The notes under the pieces were generated by a model that was given only the letters and a program-made list of their open reading frames with translations, was not told the DNA's origin and did not search any database. The translations under genes and the position numbers were made by a program. A stretch of DNA of 64,000 nucleotides, taken from assembly GCF_001311075.1 (NCBI RefSeq), contig NZ_BBAD01000001.1, positions 62,001 to 126,000 on the forward strand, given 5' to 3'. This DNA is from Secundilactobacillus similis DSM 23365 = JCM 2765. Its GTDB lineage: Bacteria; Bacillota; Bacilli; Lactobacillales; Lactobacillaceae. Positions 45,497 to 54,773 of this stretch are shown piece after piece (positions within the stretch are counted from its first letter, which is position 1; every line of letters begins with the position of its first letter).

Positions 45497-46487
45497 AATA
45501 CTAGTGAGCGGGCCACTAACGACCGTTCAGGACCGGGGCCGAACCGCAACGCAGAGTAGCGGCTTTTCGGTTTCTGGTGTGATGGATCAGGATGCGGCCA
45601 ACGTGGCGAACCGACTTGTCGGTAACGGGCTGGATGCGGCGGTCTTAGAAAGTAGTTTACAGGGGCCAACGTTGACCTTTACGCAGAGCAGTCATTTTGC
45701 GGTAACGGGTGCCAACGCAACAGTCACCCTAAACGGCCAACCGATTCAGGCTTATCGCAGTTACTTTGCGCGTCGAGGTGACAAGTTGGCCATCGGTATT
45801 TATACCACGGGGCGGTTTGGCTACCTTGCCGTCAGCGGTGGGATTCAAGTGCCCATTGTGATGGGCAGTCGGTCGACCAGTTTACGTTACCAGCTGGGTG
45901 GCTATCATGGCCGGCAGTTACAGGCGGGTGACTTATTGCAAACGGTACGCGATGTGATTGATCACCCCGCTTACCAGCAAGCAACCGCCTATCCGTACAG
46001 CCAAGAAGCTATCACGAAGATTCGGGTCACCCCCGGGCCACAAGCACGGGATTTTCCGAGTCAACAGCGGCAACAGTTTACCCACCAGACGTTTGAAATT
46101 AGTCAACAATCTGACCGAATGGGCGCCCGGCTAAGCGGCACGGCCATTGATACCAGTCGAGTGGCGGAAATGCTATCCGAAGGCACGGTGTTAGGTGGCA
46201 TTCAAATGCCGCGCAGTGGCCAGCCCATCGTGCTACTTGCTGACCGCCAAACGACCGGCGGCTATCCCGTGATTGCGGTGGTCGCCCGGGTGGATTTGCC
46301 GAAACTGGTTCAACTGGTGCCGGGGCAACAGCTTCAATTCCAGTGGTTGGACTCAGAAGCCGGCCAACGATTATACACCCAACAGTGCGGTAGCGTTACC
46401 GCCATTGAAACGACCCACCAGTTCCGGACGGTGCCCATCACTACGCGGCAGGTCGCGGACCGGGTCGCCACACTCTTTTCGAATTAA
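45486..46487 (+). CDS. pxpC: 5-oxoprolinase subunit PxpC (KipA/AHS2-like)
   Basis: A 333-residue AHS2/KipA-family protein: LTTVQDRGRTATQSSGFSVS (near residues 11-30), GYLAVSGGIQVPIVMGSRST, and the late IQMPRSGQPIVLLADRQTTGGYP motif. It pairs with PxpB; the same two folds are fused in urea carboxylase and allophanate-type enzymes next to a biotin carboxylase, here encoded by following genes. Translationally overlapped with pxpB. Confidence 0.92.
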   Translation: MALKILVSGPLTTVQDRGRTATQSSGFSVSGVMDQDAANVANRLVGNGLDAAVLESSLQGPTLTFTQSSHFAVTGANATVTLNGQPIQAYRSYFARRGDKLAIGIYTTGRFGYLAVSGGIQVPIVMGSRSTSLRYQLGGYHGRQLQAGDLLQTVRDVIDHPAYQQATAYPYSQEAITKIRVTPGPQARDFPSQQRQQFTHQTFEISQQSDRMGARLSGTAIDTSRVAEMLSEGTVLGGIQMPRSGQPIVLLADRQTTGGYPVIAVVARVDLPKLVQLVPGQQLQFQWLDSEAGQRLYTQQCGSVTAIETTHQFRTVPITTRQVADRVATLFSN

Positions 46488-46502
46488 TAGAGGAGGATCA
46501 CT

Positions 46503-46925
46503 TTGGAAATCACACAAATTGAACAATTGATGAAGTTGATGACGGCCAATGGCATCAACGGGTTAAAGTACAAGACTCAAGACGAAACCATTGAACTGTC
46601 ACGAGGGGCAGCCAACGTCGCTCCGGTTGCGGCACCAGCAGTTGCACCGGCCCAAGCGACGCCAACTGCCGAACCGGCAACCAGTGCGCTCACCATTAAG
46701 GCACCGTTTGTCGGCACGTTCTACACGGCAGCTAGTCCAGACGATGCGCCATTCGTACAAGCGGGTGACACGGTGAAGGCGGGGCAGACGATTGCGGTTG
46801 TTGAAGCTATGAAGATGATGAACAACGTGACGGCAACGCAGGATTGCCGCATCGTGAAGGTGTTGGTCGATAACGAGGATCTTGTGGAATTTGATCAGCC
46901 GTTGTTTGAGATTGAGGCGTTGTAG
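46503..46925 (+). CDS. accB: Biotin carboxyl carrier protein
   Basis: A 140-residue biotin carrier: N-terminal helix, a P/A/T-rich linker (about 37-62), and a biotinyl domain with K104 in the motif VVEAMKMMNNV. TTG start at 46503 with GGAGG 6 bases upstream. Located inside the pxp operon between pxpC and a biotin carboxylase, it probably serves that complex rather than fatty acid synthesis, though that is inference. An R2 repeat lies between it and accC. Confidence 0.9.
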   Translation: MEITQIEQLMKLMTANGINGLKYKTQDETIELSRGAANVAPVAAPAVAPAQATPTAEPATSALTIKAPFVGTFYTAASPDDAPFVQAGDTVKAGQTIAVVEAMKMMNNVTATQDCRIVKVLVDNEDLVEFDQPLFEIEAL

Positions 46926-46940
46926 CGGGCTAGCTCAACA

Positions 46941-47065
46941 TAGCCGAAACGCGCGTAGGGAAGCAGGAGACTGCGTGTAACGGGAAATAAACGAAAATCC
47001 AAGACCGGGATTTTCGTTTATTCCCCGTTACACACTGTCTCCTAACCGCTTCCCTACGCGCTCTA
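46941..47065 (+). repeat. R2 palindrome family copy inside the pxp operon
   Basis: TAGCCGAAACGCGCGTAGGG opens and CCCTACGCGCTCTATTA closes; the arms GTGTAACGGGAAATAAACGA and TCGTTTATTCCCCGTTACAC pair. It fills the accB-accC gap and leaves the accC ribosome-binding site free. Confidence 0.78.
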
Positions 47066-47083
47066 TTACAAGGAGTGTCACAC

Positions 47084-48397
47084 ATGGAAAAAGTACTAAT
47101 TGCAAACCGGGGTGAGATTGCGGTGCGCATTATCCGAGCTTGTCAGGAGTTGGGGCTTAATACCGTTGCCGTGTACTCAACGGCCGACCGGGACGCGTTA
47201 CACGTTAAACTGGCGGATGAGGCCGTTTGTATCGGTGCCGCTAGTCCGACCAAGAGTTATTTGAACATGACTAACTTGCTGGGGGCGGCCCAGATCACCG
47301 GTGCGGATGCGATTCACCCGGGTTATGGGTTTTTGTCTGAAAATGCCGAGTTCGCGGAACAGTGTCTGAAGGCCGGTTTGACCTTTATCGGCCCTCGTCC
47401 AGAAACGATGCGATTGCTGGGGGATAAGGCCCGGGCGCGTGAAGCCATGAAGGCCGTTGGCGTCCCCGTAACGCCTGGGAGTGATAAGGAACTCACTTCG
47501 GTGACGGAAGCGCAAGCCATCGCTACCGAAATCGGCTACCCAGTGATGGTCAAAGCCGCTGCTGGCGGTGGCGGTAAGGGGATGCGCTTAATTGAAACGC
47601 AAGCGCAGCTTCAAGAAGGGTTCACCATGGCGCAAAATGAAGCCGTGAAGGCCTTTGGTAACAACGAAATGTACCTTGAAAAATTCATCGAACGGCCTCG
47701 ACACATCGAAGTTCAGGTGCTGGGATTAGCTGATGGCACCGGAATCGCGATCGGTGAACGGGACTGTTCGTTACAAAATCACCACCAAAAAGTGGTCGAA
47801 GAAGCCCCAAGCAACATCGATCCCGCAACGCGTGAACACTTATTAGAAGTCTCGAAGCGGGCGGTTGAAGAACTGCACTACCTTGGTGCGGGGACGCTGG
47901 AATTTCTTTACACTGGCCCAAACCAAGTCTACTTCATGGAAATGAACACCCGGATCCAAGTGGAACACCCAATCTCAGAATTGGTTTCTGGCTGGGATCT
48001 CGTGAAGGCCCAACTGTTGATTGCGGCCGGTAAACCATTGCCGGAGCGAACCGCCACCAACGGCTATTCCATCGAGTGCCGGGTCAACGCGGAGAGCGCC
48101 GGGACGATCACCGGACTGCATTTACCAGGCGGCAACGGCATTCGGGTGGACACCGCGCTGTATCAGGGTTACAAGGTACCACCGAACTATGATTCAATGA
48201 TCGCTAAAATCATCAGCTACGCGCCAGACCGGGAAACCGCTCGCCGCAAGCTGATGGTGGCTATCAACGAAACGGTGATCAGCGGCATCCAAACGAACTT
48301 GGACTTTTTGAACGAATTACTGCAAACGGAACAGTTTAAGCAAAATGATTTCGACATTGACTTTATTGAACGCGAATTACTGCCGCAACAGGCGTAG
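47084..48397 (+). CDS. accC: Biotin carboxylase subunit
   Basis: A 437-residue ATP-grasp biotin carboxylase: KVLIANRGEIAVRIIRACQE start, IHPGYGFLSENAEFAE (near 78), GYPVMVKAAAGGGGKGMRLI ATP loop (near 154), NHHQKVVEEAPS and EMNTRIQVEHPISE catalytic regions. It carboxylates biotin on AccB using bicarbonate and ATP. AAGGAG lies before ATG 47084. Position within pxpBC...pxpA suggests a dedicated carboxylase component. Confidence 0.95.
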   Translation: MEKVLIANRGEIAVRIIRACQELGLNTVAVYSTADRDALHVKLADEAVCIGAASPTKSYLNMTNLLGAAQITGADAIHPGYGFLSENAEFAEQCLKAGLTFIGPRPETMRLLGDKARAREAMKAVGVPVTPGSDKELTSVTEAQAIATEIGYPVMVKAAAGGGGKGMRLIETQAQLQEGFTMAQNEAVKAFGNNEMYLEKFIERPRHIEVQVLGLADGTGIAIGERDCSLQNHHQKVVEEAPSNIDPATREHLLEVSKRAVEELHYLGAGTLEFLYTGPNQVYFMEMNTRIQVEHPISELVSGWDLVKAQLLIAAGKPLPERTATNGYSIECRVNAESAGTITGLHLPGGNGIRVDTALYQGYKVPPNYDSMIAKIISYAPDRETARRKLMVAINETVISGIQTNLDFLNELLQTEQFKQNDFDIDFIERELLPQQA

Positions 48398-48415
48398 AAC
48401 GGGGAGGTTCTCATT

Positions 48416-49165
48416 GTGACACAGGTTGATTTAAATTGTGATTTAGGGGAGAGTTTTGGCCGTTACACGCTGGGACTGGACGAGCAGGTGTTGCCATACA
48501 TTACGTCGGCCAACATTGCCTGTGGCTTTCACGCCGGTGATCCAGAAGTGATGCAAAAAACGGTTGATCTGGCCGTAGCGAACAACGTTGCGTTGGGCGC
48601 GCATCCGGGGCTTCGGGACTTAGCGGGTTTTGGTCGCCGGAAGATGCAGATTGCCCCCGCAACCGCCAAGGCGGAGGTCAAATACCAAGTCGGCGCCCTT
48701 CAAGCATTCGCGCCAACCCACCGCTTGCACCACGTGAAGCCGCACGGCGCGTTGTATAACATGGCGGCGAAGGATTACGACTTAGCCTACGCGATTTGCG
48801 AAGGCATCAAGGAAGTGGATCCTGAAATCAAGTTGGTGGGACTTGCTAACAGTGAGCTGATTCGGGCGGCTCAGGCGATTGGGTTGCCGTACGAACAAGA
48901 GGTCTTTGCTGACCGCGCTTATGAAGCGGATGGCAGTTTAGTGTCCCGCCAGAAGCCGGGCGCTGTGATCGAAGATACGCAAGAGGCCGTTGAGCGGACA
49001 ATTGCAATGATCAAGACCCACCAAGTGACCACGATTGACGGACAGACGATTGCGATTGAACCCGACACGGTTTGCGTGCACGGCGACGGTGTGAAAGCTG
49101 TGGCCTTTGTGAAGCAGATCCATCAGGCGTTGCTGGATAACGGCATCAAGGTCATCGCAGGTTAG
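48416..49165 (+). CDS. pxpA: 5-oxoprolinase subunit PxpA (LamB/YcsF family)
   Basis: A 249-residue LamB/YcsF protein: [17 protein letters not shown] start, [16 protein letters not shown] (near 30-45), [32 protein letters not shown], and [20 protein letters not shown] start with GGGGAGG upstream, 18 bases after accC. Completes the three-subunit oxoprolinase. Confidence 0.94.
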   Translation: MTQVDLNCDLGESFGRYTLGLDEQVLPYITSANIACGFHAGDPEVMQKTVDLAVANNVALGAHPGLRDLAGFGRRKMQIAPATAKAEVKYQVGALQAFAPTHRLHHVKPHGALYNMAAKDYDLAYAICEGIKEVDPEIKLVGLANSELIRAAQAIGLPYEQEVFADRAYEADGSLVSRQKPGAVIEDTQEAVERTIAMIKTHQVTTIDGQTIAIEPDTVCVHGDGVKAVAFVKQIHQALLDNGIKVIAG

Positions 49166-49182
49166 AATAAAGGAGCATGAGA

Positions 49183-50391
49183 ATGAAAGAGACGACCCCA
49201 GTAACGAAGAAACGCTCGCCATTTAGCGTCGCCATGGGCGCGGCCTTTATGATGGCGATGGCCGCCGTTGGACCGGGATTTTTAACCCAAACTGCCATGT
49301 TTACCGGGCAGATGGGGGCTAACTTTGGCTTTGCAATTTTACTCTGTATCATCGCGGATATTATCGTGCAATTGAACATCTGGCGCATTATTATCGTGTC
49401 CGGCAAACGGGCACAGGTGTTGGCAAACGAAGTCGTTCCGGGCCTCGGCTATGTGCTGACGGGCCTCATTTTTATTGGTGGCTTCTTCTTTAACATCGGC
49501 AACATCGGTGGGGCCGGCCTTGGCCTCAACGTGCTGTTTGGCATCGACCCGAAGAACGGGGCGCTGATTGCGGCCGCGATTGCGATCACGGTATTTGTGG
49601 TGAAAAATGCCATGACGGTGGTCGATCGCACGGTGCAATTCCTAGCCGTGATCAAAATTGCCGTGTTGATCTACATCTTGGCCGTAACGACTGTGCCAGT
49701 GGCAACGGCCGTTCACCATACCTTTATGCCAACTGAGATTAACTTCTACTCCATCGTGACGATCGTCGGTGGGACCGTTGGGGGATACATTTCCTTCTCT
49801 GGTGGGCACCGCTTGCTGGAAGGTGGCGTGCGCGGGCAAGAAAACATCCGCTACGTCAACGAAGGTGCGTTAACCGGGATCGGGGTCGCTTCGGTGATCC
49901 GGGTCATGTTATTCCTAGCCGGTTTAGCCGTTGTGCTGGCGGGTCACACGTTGGACCCAGCCAACCCAGCAGCATCGATTTTCCAAATTGCTGCGGGTAA
50001 CTTTGGCTACAAGTTCTTCGGTCTATTGTTGCTAGCAGCCGGGATGACCTCGACGTTGGGCTCAACCTTTACGTCGATCTCCTTCTTGAACTACTCCCAA
50101 AACAAGGAGTCATGGGTGAACAAGTACCGCTCAGCGCTGATCATTACCTTCATCCTCGCCTCAACGCTGATCTTCTACTTCATCGGTAGCCCAGCCAAAG
50201 TGCTGGTTGTTGTGGGCGCCATGAACGGGATGATCTTGCCAATCGCGTTGGCCATCCTGTTGGTCGCCGCTGTGAAGAAGAACATCATGGGCACTTACCG
50301 CCACCCAAAGTGGTTGCTGTTTACGGGCTGGATCGTTGTGGCCTTTATGGCTTATGCGGCGGTACAGACGTTGTTGACGATTAAGTTATAA
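49183..50391 (+). CDS. NRAMP-related transporter (YcsG-like), atypical
   Basis: A 402-residue, eleven-helix protein with the LeuT/NRAMP-like fold. Where metal NRAMPs have D-P-G-N in helix 1, this has AAVGPGFLTQTAMFTGQMG, so the metal ligands are absent. It shares context with B. subtilis ycsG beside ycsF. Together with pxpABC and accBC it probably imports 5-oxoproline or a related small compound rather than manganese; that is inference. ATG 49183 is preferred (7 bases from AAGGAG) over ATG 49177. Confidence 0.82.
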   Translation: MKETTPVTKKRSPFSVAMGAAFMMAMAAVGPGFLTQTAMFTGQMGANFGFAILLCIIADIIVQLNIWRIIIVSGKRAQVLANEVVPGLGYVLTGLIFIGGFFFNIGNIGGAGLGLNVLFGIDPKNGALIAAAIAITVFVVKNAMTVVDRTVQFLAVIKIAVLIYILAVTTVPVATAVHHTFMPTEINFYSIVTIVGGTVGGYISFSGGHRLLEGGVRGQENIRYVNEGALTGIGVASVIRVMLFLAGLAVVLAGHTLDPANPAASIFQIAAGNFGYKFFGLLLLAAGMTSTLGSTFTSISFLNYSQNKESWVNKYRSALIITFILASTLIFYFIGSPAKVLVVVGAMNGMILPIALAILLVAAVKKNIMGTYRHPKWLLFTGWIVVAFMAYAAVQTLLTIKL

Positions 50392-50415
50392 GATTAAGTT
50401 TCAGCAGTCAAAATA

Positions 50416-50458
50416 AAAAATCGCGTGATCTCTTGTATTTAGAGGTCACGCGATTTTT
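50416..50458 (+). terminator. pxp operon terminator
   Basis: AAAAATCGCGTGA and TCACGCGATTTTT arms with a second inner stem CTCT/AGAG. Confidence 0.88.
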
Positions 50459-50501
50459 GTTGATTGTCGTAAATGAAATAGCACAGCTTTTCGGTTAAAC
50501 C

Positions 50502-51620
50502 TTAATTCGTTTTGCCAATGGCTAAGCTATACCAAGCCGTTTTTCCTTCACCATTGTTGTCAATAGAGATGTTGTTAATGTTATAAATCCCTAACTTATA
50601 ATCAGTCAGTTTAGCGCGCTTAGCCGCCGGATAACCCGCTGCAGCAAGCAACTTCTTCACGCCCGCAATTTTAGTGGCATTTGACGCCGTTCGGTGATTG
50701 TACAAATAGGCGACAACCGATTTAAACGGCACGATGTCAGTATAACCCGATTGGTCGAGTGGGTCTAAATCGCTATCACCATCTTCGATGGTCTTTGCCC
50801 CATAGGTATACGCCGCAATTTGTGATAAACCGAGATCAACGGGAGTGTTTGGGAATAACGCCATTATTTCCTGAGTTAATTTTTGATACTTACTCTGTTT
50901 GATGTAGTCGAGATAGTTTGCCGTTGTTGCGAAGGTTAACGGATCCCGCGCCGTCACACCCGCGTAATAGGTTGAATAACCCTTCTCAACTAAGCTTGCA
51001 GAGACGTAACCCGAAACGTCGCCTTTGGCGGTTTTAACGGTTGTGTAGTAGTACGTTCCTTTTTGGCCATTATGTTGCATCACAACGGTATGGCTCCGAA
51101 GCAAACTTTGATTGAGATAGTGCTTCAAATTGACCCGTTTCTTGGTGTGAGACCAATCCCAGAGGTAGGCATTCTTTTGGGAACTAGTAACATGGTAGAA
51201 CCCCTCACCGTAACAGGGGCCAAACCGCTTGCTAATAACTTGGTACCCCTGAGTGTTATAGCCTTTTTTTAAATAGCCGCTCCAAATCCAACCCTTGATC
51301 GTCTGAGACTCATTGGAAACTTGGATCCACTTGGCGTTGCCCTTCGTAGCTGTAGCCGTCTGGAACCAAGTGTAGGTTGGATGAGATTTAAGATTAGAAA
51401 GTTTCTTGGTGTGCGTGTCGTTCCAAATATAAGCTGACTGCTTAGTCGATTTTGCGTGGTAGGCGGTCACCTTCGTGTATTGGTTATACTCGAAGGTTGC
51501 GTCCGCTTTAATATTGCTAAATGCCGTCTTCGTAGTACTTGCTGAAGCTTGACTTGATAAGCCCGCTATACCAAGTGTGAGTGCAACCCCGCTTAAAATA
51601 ATTGCTAACATTCTTTTCAT
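50502..51620 (-). CDS. Secreted protein with two GW/SH3-like modules
   Basis: A 372-residue exported protein: signal peptide (hydrophobic core near 5-22, cleavage after ASA near 28), then two related modules with Y-H-(A/V)-x-S...W...THTKK.NLK (near 54-80: YHAKSTKQSAYIWNDTHTKK; near 141-166: YHVTSSQKNAYLWDWSHTKK). Such modules are GW/SH3-like and typically bind the wall. The C-terminal third (MALFPNTPVDLGL, DYKLGIYNINNI) is unrecognised. It is clearly paralogous to the 58.0 kb gene. No sorting signal seen. Confidence 0.8.
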   Translation of the reverse strand: MKRMLAIILSGVALTLGIAGLSSQASASTTKTAFSNIKADATFEYNQYTKVTAYHAKSTKQSAYIWNDTHTKKLSNLKSHPTYTWFQTATATKGNAKWIQVSNESQTIKGWIWSGYLKKGYNTQGYQVISKRFGPCYGEGFYHVTSSQKNAYLWDWSHTKKRVNLKHYLNQSLLRSHTVVMQHNGQKGTYYYTTVKTAKGDVSGYVSASLVEKGYSTYYAGVTARDPLTFATTANYLDYIKQSKYQKLTQEIMALFPNTPVDLGLSQIAAYTYGAKTIEDGDSDLDPLDQSGYTDIVPFKSVVAYLYNHRTASNATKIAGVKKLLAAAGYPAAKRAKLTDYKLGIYNINNISIDNNGEGKTAWYSLAIGKTN

Positions 51621-51827
51621 GGTAAATCATCCCCAATTATTATAGATTTATCAGGTGAAGCATATCATTAAACCGGTTAACGGGGCTGATTTTAAAGCAA
51701 AATTAAAGGAATATTAAGGCCACTGCTGTCAGCAATTAATTTAGTGAGCGGTTAAATCAAACCTAGTATCAAAAAACGCAGAAGCGTACACTAATGGGTA
51801 GATTCAATTGATGAGGGGGAGACGCAC

Positions 51828-52313
51828 ATGCAAATCAAGTCAATCATCGGGCTAGCACTCACTAGCGCCGTATTAGGATTAGGTATCAGTTCAGTTAACA
51901 GCAATCAAGCACAAGCCAAAACAACCGGTACCACACCAACTGCCATTCGGGGGACGTTCTACCGCTACAATGGCGCGCATACGTGGTCGAAAATTAAGGT
52001 TGCAGCACATTCAGCTTATATTCAAAATCCGGGTGAATCAGCTTTTAAAATCAAGTCGACGAGTAAGTCTAACGCACACAAGTTGGCTTATTCCGGGAAG
52101 TTGACTGGCAAGAAGTATTTCACGCTGCAGGCCACCATCAAGGCCAGTTACCTGAGCCCGTTTCCGGAACTGGGTTTTCGGTTGACCAGTCGGAAAATTA
52201 AGGGGCACAGCTATAAGGTGCTTCGGGGGTATCAGGGCGGTTACGGCTTTGATTACATCAAAGGCAAGAAGATTAGTCGGGACTATTCGCACCGGGCGGA
52301 TGGCAGTTATTAG
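51828..52313 (+). CDS. Small secreted protein, paralogue of the 18.4 kb gene
   Basis: A 161-residue protein with signal peptide (IIGLALTSAVLGLGISS core, cleavage near A-Q-A-K at 28-31) and a mature chain opening TTPTAIRGTFYRYNG. Basic and rich in K, Y and S, with no membrane anchor. The TP.A.RG.F opening is shared with the gene at 18.4 kb. Function unknown; likely bound to the cell surface by charge. GAGGGGGAGACGCAC precedes the ATG. Confidence 0.75.
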   Translation: MQIKSIIGLALTSAVLGLGISSVNSNQAQAKTTGTTPTAIRGTFYRYNGAHTWSKIKVAAHSAYIQNPGESAFKIKSTSKSNAHKLAYSGKLTGKKYFTLQATIKASYLSPFPELGFRLTSRKIKGHSYKVLRGYQGGYGFDYIKGKKISRDYSHRADGSY

Positions 52314-52327
52314 CGAGTATTAAGGGA

Positions 52328-52363
52328 CGACACGGGACTCAATTCGAGCACCGTGTCGTTTTT
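52328..52363 (+). terminator. Terminator after the small secreted protein
   Basis: CGACACGG (52328-52335) and CCGTGTCG (52351-52358) followed by TTTTTA. Confidence 0.8.
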
Positions 52364-52411
52364 AGTTTGCTGTTGCATCATACATTAAAACTTTGTGATA
52401 AAACAAACAAT

Positions 52412-52476
52412 TTTACATTAGTTCATCATAGATGTTTACAAATGTTCAAAAACACGATAAAATGTAACCGGTTACA
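52412..52476 (+). promoter_or_regulatory. deo operon control region: direct repeats, promoter and cre site
   Basis: Promoter TTTACA (52435-52440), 17 bases, TAAAAT (52458-52463). TGTAACCGGTTACA (52463-52476) is a perfect palindrome fitting the CcpA cre consensus and sits on the start point. TTTACATTAGTTCA (52412-52425) and TTTACAAATGTTCA (52435-52448) are direct repeats 23 bases apart, a likely DeoR operator. Confidence 0.7.
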
Positions 52477-52524
52477 AAAATACGCACGGCACCTCCGGAT
52501 CGGGGCGCCAAAGGAGAACTACTT

Positions 52525-53175
52525 ATGAAATTAGCTAAATACATTGACCACACCATTTTGAACGCCGATGCTACGCAAGCCGATGTCGATAAGGTGATCG
52601 AAGAAGCCATCAAGTACGATTTTGCGTCTGTTTGCATCAACCCATACTGGGTCAGCCGGACTGCCGCTGCGTTGAAGGATTCAACGGTGAACACTTGTAC
52701 CGTTATTGGCTTCCCTCTGGGGGCAACCTCAACGGCCAGCAAGGTGTTCGAAGCCCAACAAGCCATCAAGGATGGGGCGGATGAACTCGACATGGTGATC
52801 AACATTGGTGAATTAAAGGCCAAGCATAACGATGCCGTTGAAGCTGATATCAAGGCGTTAGCTGACGCCATTCACGCTGAAGGCAAACTCTTAAAAGTGA
52901 TTATCGAAACCTCATTATTGACCGACGAAGAAAAGGTTCGCGCTTGCGAACTATCAGAAAAAGCCGGCGCCGATTTCGTGAAGACTTCAACTGGTTTCTC
53001 AACTGCCGGTGCCAAGGTGCCTGACGTTGCTTTGATGCGCAAGACCGTTGGCGACCGTTTAGGTGTTAAGGCTTCAGGTGGCGTTCACTCAAAGGCCGAA
53101 GCTGAAGCAATGATCGAAGCTGGTGCCACTCGGATCGGTGCTAGCGCCAGCGTTAAAATTGTGACAGAAGACTAA
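52525..53175 (+). CDS. deoC: Deoxyribose-phosphate aldolase
   Basis: A 216-residue class I aldolase that splits 2-deoxyribose-5-phosphate to glyceraldehyde-3-phosphate and acetaldehyde. Schiff-base lysine K153 in [11 protein letters not shown], with the KVIIETSLL strand (124-132) and [10 protein letters not shown] near 180. AAAGGAGAA precedes the ATG. First gene of the deoC-deoB-deoD-deoR-pdp operon. Confidence 0.96.
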   Translation: MKLAKYIDHTILNADATQADVDKVIEEAIKYDFASVCINPYWVSRTAAALKDSTVNTCTVIGFPLGATSTASKVFEAQQAIKDGADELDMVINIGELKAKHNDAVEADIKALADAIHAEGKLLKVIIETSLLTDEEKVRACELSEKAGADFVKTSTGFSTAGAKVPDVALMRKTVGDRLGVKASGGVHSKAEAEAMIEAGATRIGASASVKIVTED

Positions 53176-53193
53176 CGAAGGAGGTCCGTTGTG

Positions 53194-54384
53194 ATGCGGT
53201 TTAAACGAGTATTTGGAATTGTGATCGATTCTGTTGGGATCGGTGAAGCGAGTGATGCGAAGGACTTTGGTGACGTTGGTGCAGACACTCTGGGCCACAT
53301 TGGTGCCCACTTTAAGGGTGACTTGAACCTGCCAAACCTTGAGAAGATGGGGCTGTCCAACATTCGGGAAAACAACCCGATCGAAGGCGTCGCAGTGGTC
53401 GCTGCCCCGTCAGCGTTCTACGGTAAAATGCACGAAACTTCAGTCGGCAAAGACAGCATGGACGGCCACTGGGAAATGATGGGCTTACCGGTTACGGAAC
53501 CCCTCGGCTTCTTCCCACAAGGCTTCCCAGCTGAACTGGTCAAACAAATCGAAGACTTTAGCGGTCGCAAAGTCATCGTCAACAAGCCATACTCTGGCAC
53601 CGATGTCATTCACGACTACGGTGAACACCAGATGGCCACGGGCGACCTGATCGTTTACACGTCAGGTGATTCCGTACTCCAAATTGCGGCGCACGAGGAC
53701 GTTATTCCGTTAGAAGAACTCTACAAGATCTGTGAGTATGCGCGGTCGATCACCATTGACCAACCATACCGCATTGGCCGGATCATTGCGCGGCCTTACG
53801 TTGGCCCGGATAAGGATCACTTTACCCGGACAGCGAACCGTCATGATTTCGCCTTAGAACCAACCGATGAAACCGATATGGATCGACTTAAAGCAGCCGG
53901 TTACGACGTTTTAGCCGTTGGAAAGATTAACGATATCTTCTCCGGCCACGGCATCACTGAAGGCGTGCACACCGAAAGCAACGCTGACGGCATGCACCAC
54001 ACGATTGCCAATGCTGGAAAAGACTTTACTGGGTTTAGCTTTACCAACTTAGTCGACTTTGACGCGATGTATGGCCACCGCCGCAACCCACAGGGGTACG
54101 GCGAAGCACTGATGGCATTTGACCAACAACTGGGCGATCTGCTGGCGATTTTGAAGCCGGACGATCTGTTGATCATTACTGCCGATCACGGGAACGACCC
54201 TGGCTTTAAGGGTACCGACCATACGCGTGAATACGTGCCATTGTTGGCCTATAGTCCAAGCTTGCCAGAAGGTGCCTCGTTGGGTATTCGGCAGACTTAT
54301 GCGGACTTTGGGGCGACGGTGTTGGATAACTTTGAGGTTGATGGTAATGCGGTTGGGACTTCGTTTTTGGGTGAGTTGAGTTAG
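53194..54384 (+). CDS. deoB: Phosphopentomutase
   Basis: A 396-residue alkaline-phosphatase-superfamily enzyme moving phosphate between C1 and C5 of (deoxy)ribose. Metal-binding [20 protein letters not shown] (near 10), the phosphothreonine-loop equivalent [17 protein letters not shown] (near 87), [20 protein letters not shown] (near 327). AGGAGG lies 9 bases before ATG 53194; GTG 53191 is an alternative. The downstream gap to deoD holds two R2 repeats. Confidence 0.95.
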   Translation: MRFKRVFGIVIDSVGIGEASDAKDFGDVGADTLGHIGAHFKGDLNLPNLEKMGLSNIRENNPIEGVAVVAAPSAFYGKMHETSVGKDSMDGHWEMMGLPVTEPLGFFPQGFPAELVKQIEDFSGRKVIVNKPYSGTDVIHDYGEHQMATGDLIVYTSGDSVLQIAAHEDVIPLEELYKICEYARSITIDQPYRIGRIIARPYVGPDKDHFTRTANRHDFALEPTDETDMDRLKAAGYDVLAVGKINDIFSGHGITEGVHTESNADGMHHTIANAGKDFTGFSFTNLVDFDAMYGHRRNPQGYGEALMAFDQQLGDLLAILKPDDLLIITADHGNDPGFKGTDHTREYVPLLAYSPSLPEGASLGIRQTYADFGATVLDNFEVDGNAVGTSFLGELS

Positions 54385-54459
54385 GGATTGCTGCCTATAT
54401 TTAGGGAAATAGTATCTAGTTGAAATGTGCTCCCTGATAGATTCAGGGATAATCAGACA

Positions 54460-54590
54460 TAGCCGAAACGTGCTCCACAAAACTGGGAGCTGCACCTAAG
54501 GGTCTTCCGACACAAAGCCGAAGACCACGACTTTATGTCGAAAGACCCTTAGGCTCCGACTTCAACCCGTTTTGCTCTGCACTCTGGCTA
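54460..54590 (+). repeat. R2 palindrome family copy (first of a tandem pair)
   Basis: TAGCCGAAACGTGCTCC opens, TTTGCTCTGCACTCTGGCTA closes; arms CCTAAGGGTCTTCCGAC and GTCGAAAGACCCTTAGG. A GTGCTCCCTGA...TCAGGGATAAT unit (54427-54453) stands before it and recurs before the second copy. Confidence 0.82.
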
Positions 54591-54626
54591 CAAGTGCTCC
54601 CTGACACCTTCAGGGATAATTAGACA

Positions 54627-54757
54627 TAGTCGAAACGTGCTCCGAGAAGCAGAAAGCTGCACGTAAGTGACGTTCACCACAACTCCCAAAACCCGGGAGT
54701 TCTGGCAAACGTCACTTACGCTCCGCTTTCTAACCGCTTCTCTCCACACTCTGGCTA
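54627..54757 (+). repeat. R2 palindrome family copy (second of a tandem pair)
   Basis: Same ends as the first copy 167 bases upstream (TAGTCGAAACGTGCTCC and CTCTCCACACTCTGGCTA), but the inner stem is different: GTAAGTGACGTT with AACGTCACTTAC around a CTCCCAAAACCCGGGAG loop. Confidence 0.82.
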
Positions 54758-54773
54758 CTAGGAGGACACTACC

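Noticed and set aside
49183-50391. Manganese transporter MntH
   Set aside because: The DPGN motif of helix 1 is replaced by a GPGF-type sequence, and the operon context is oxoproline metabolism.
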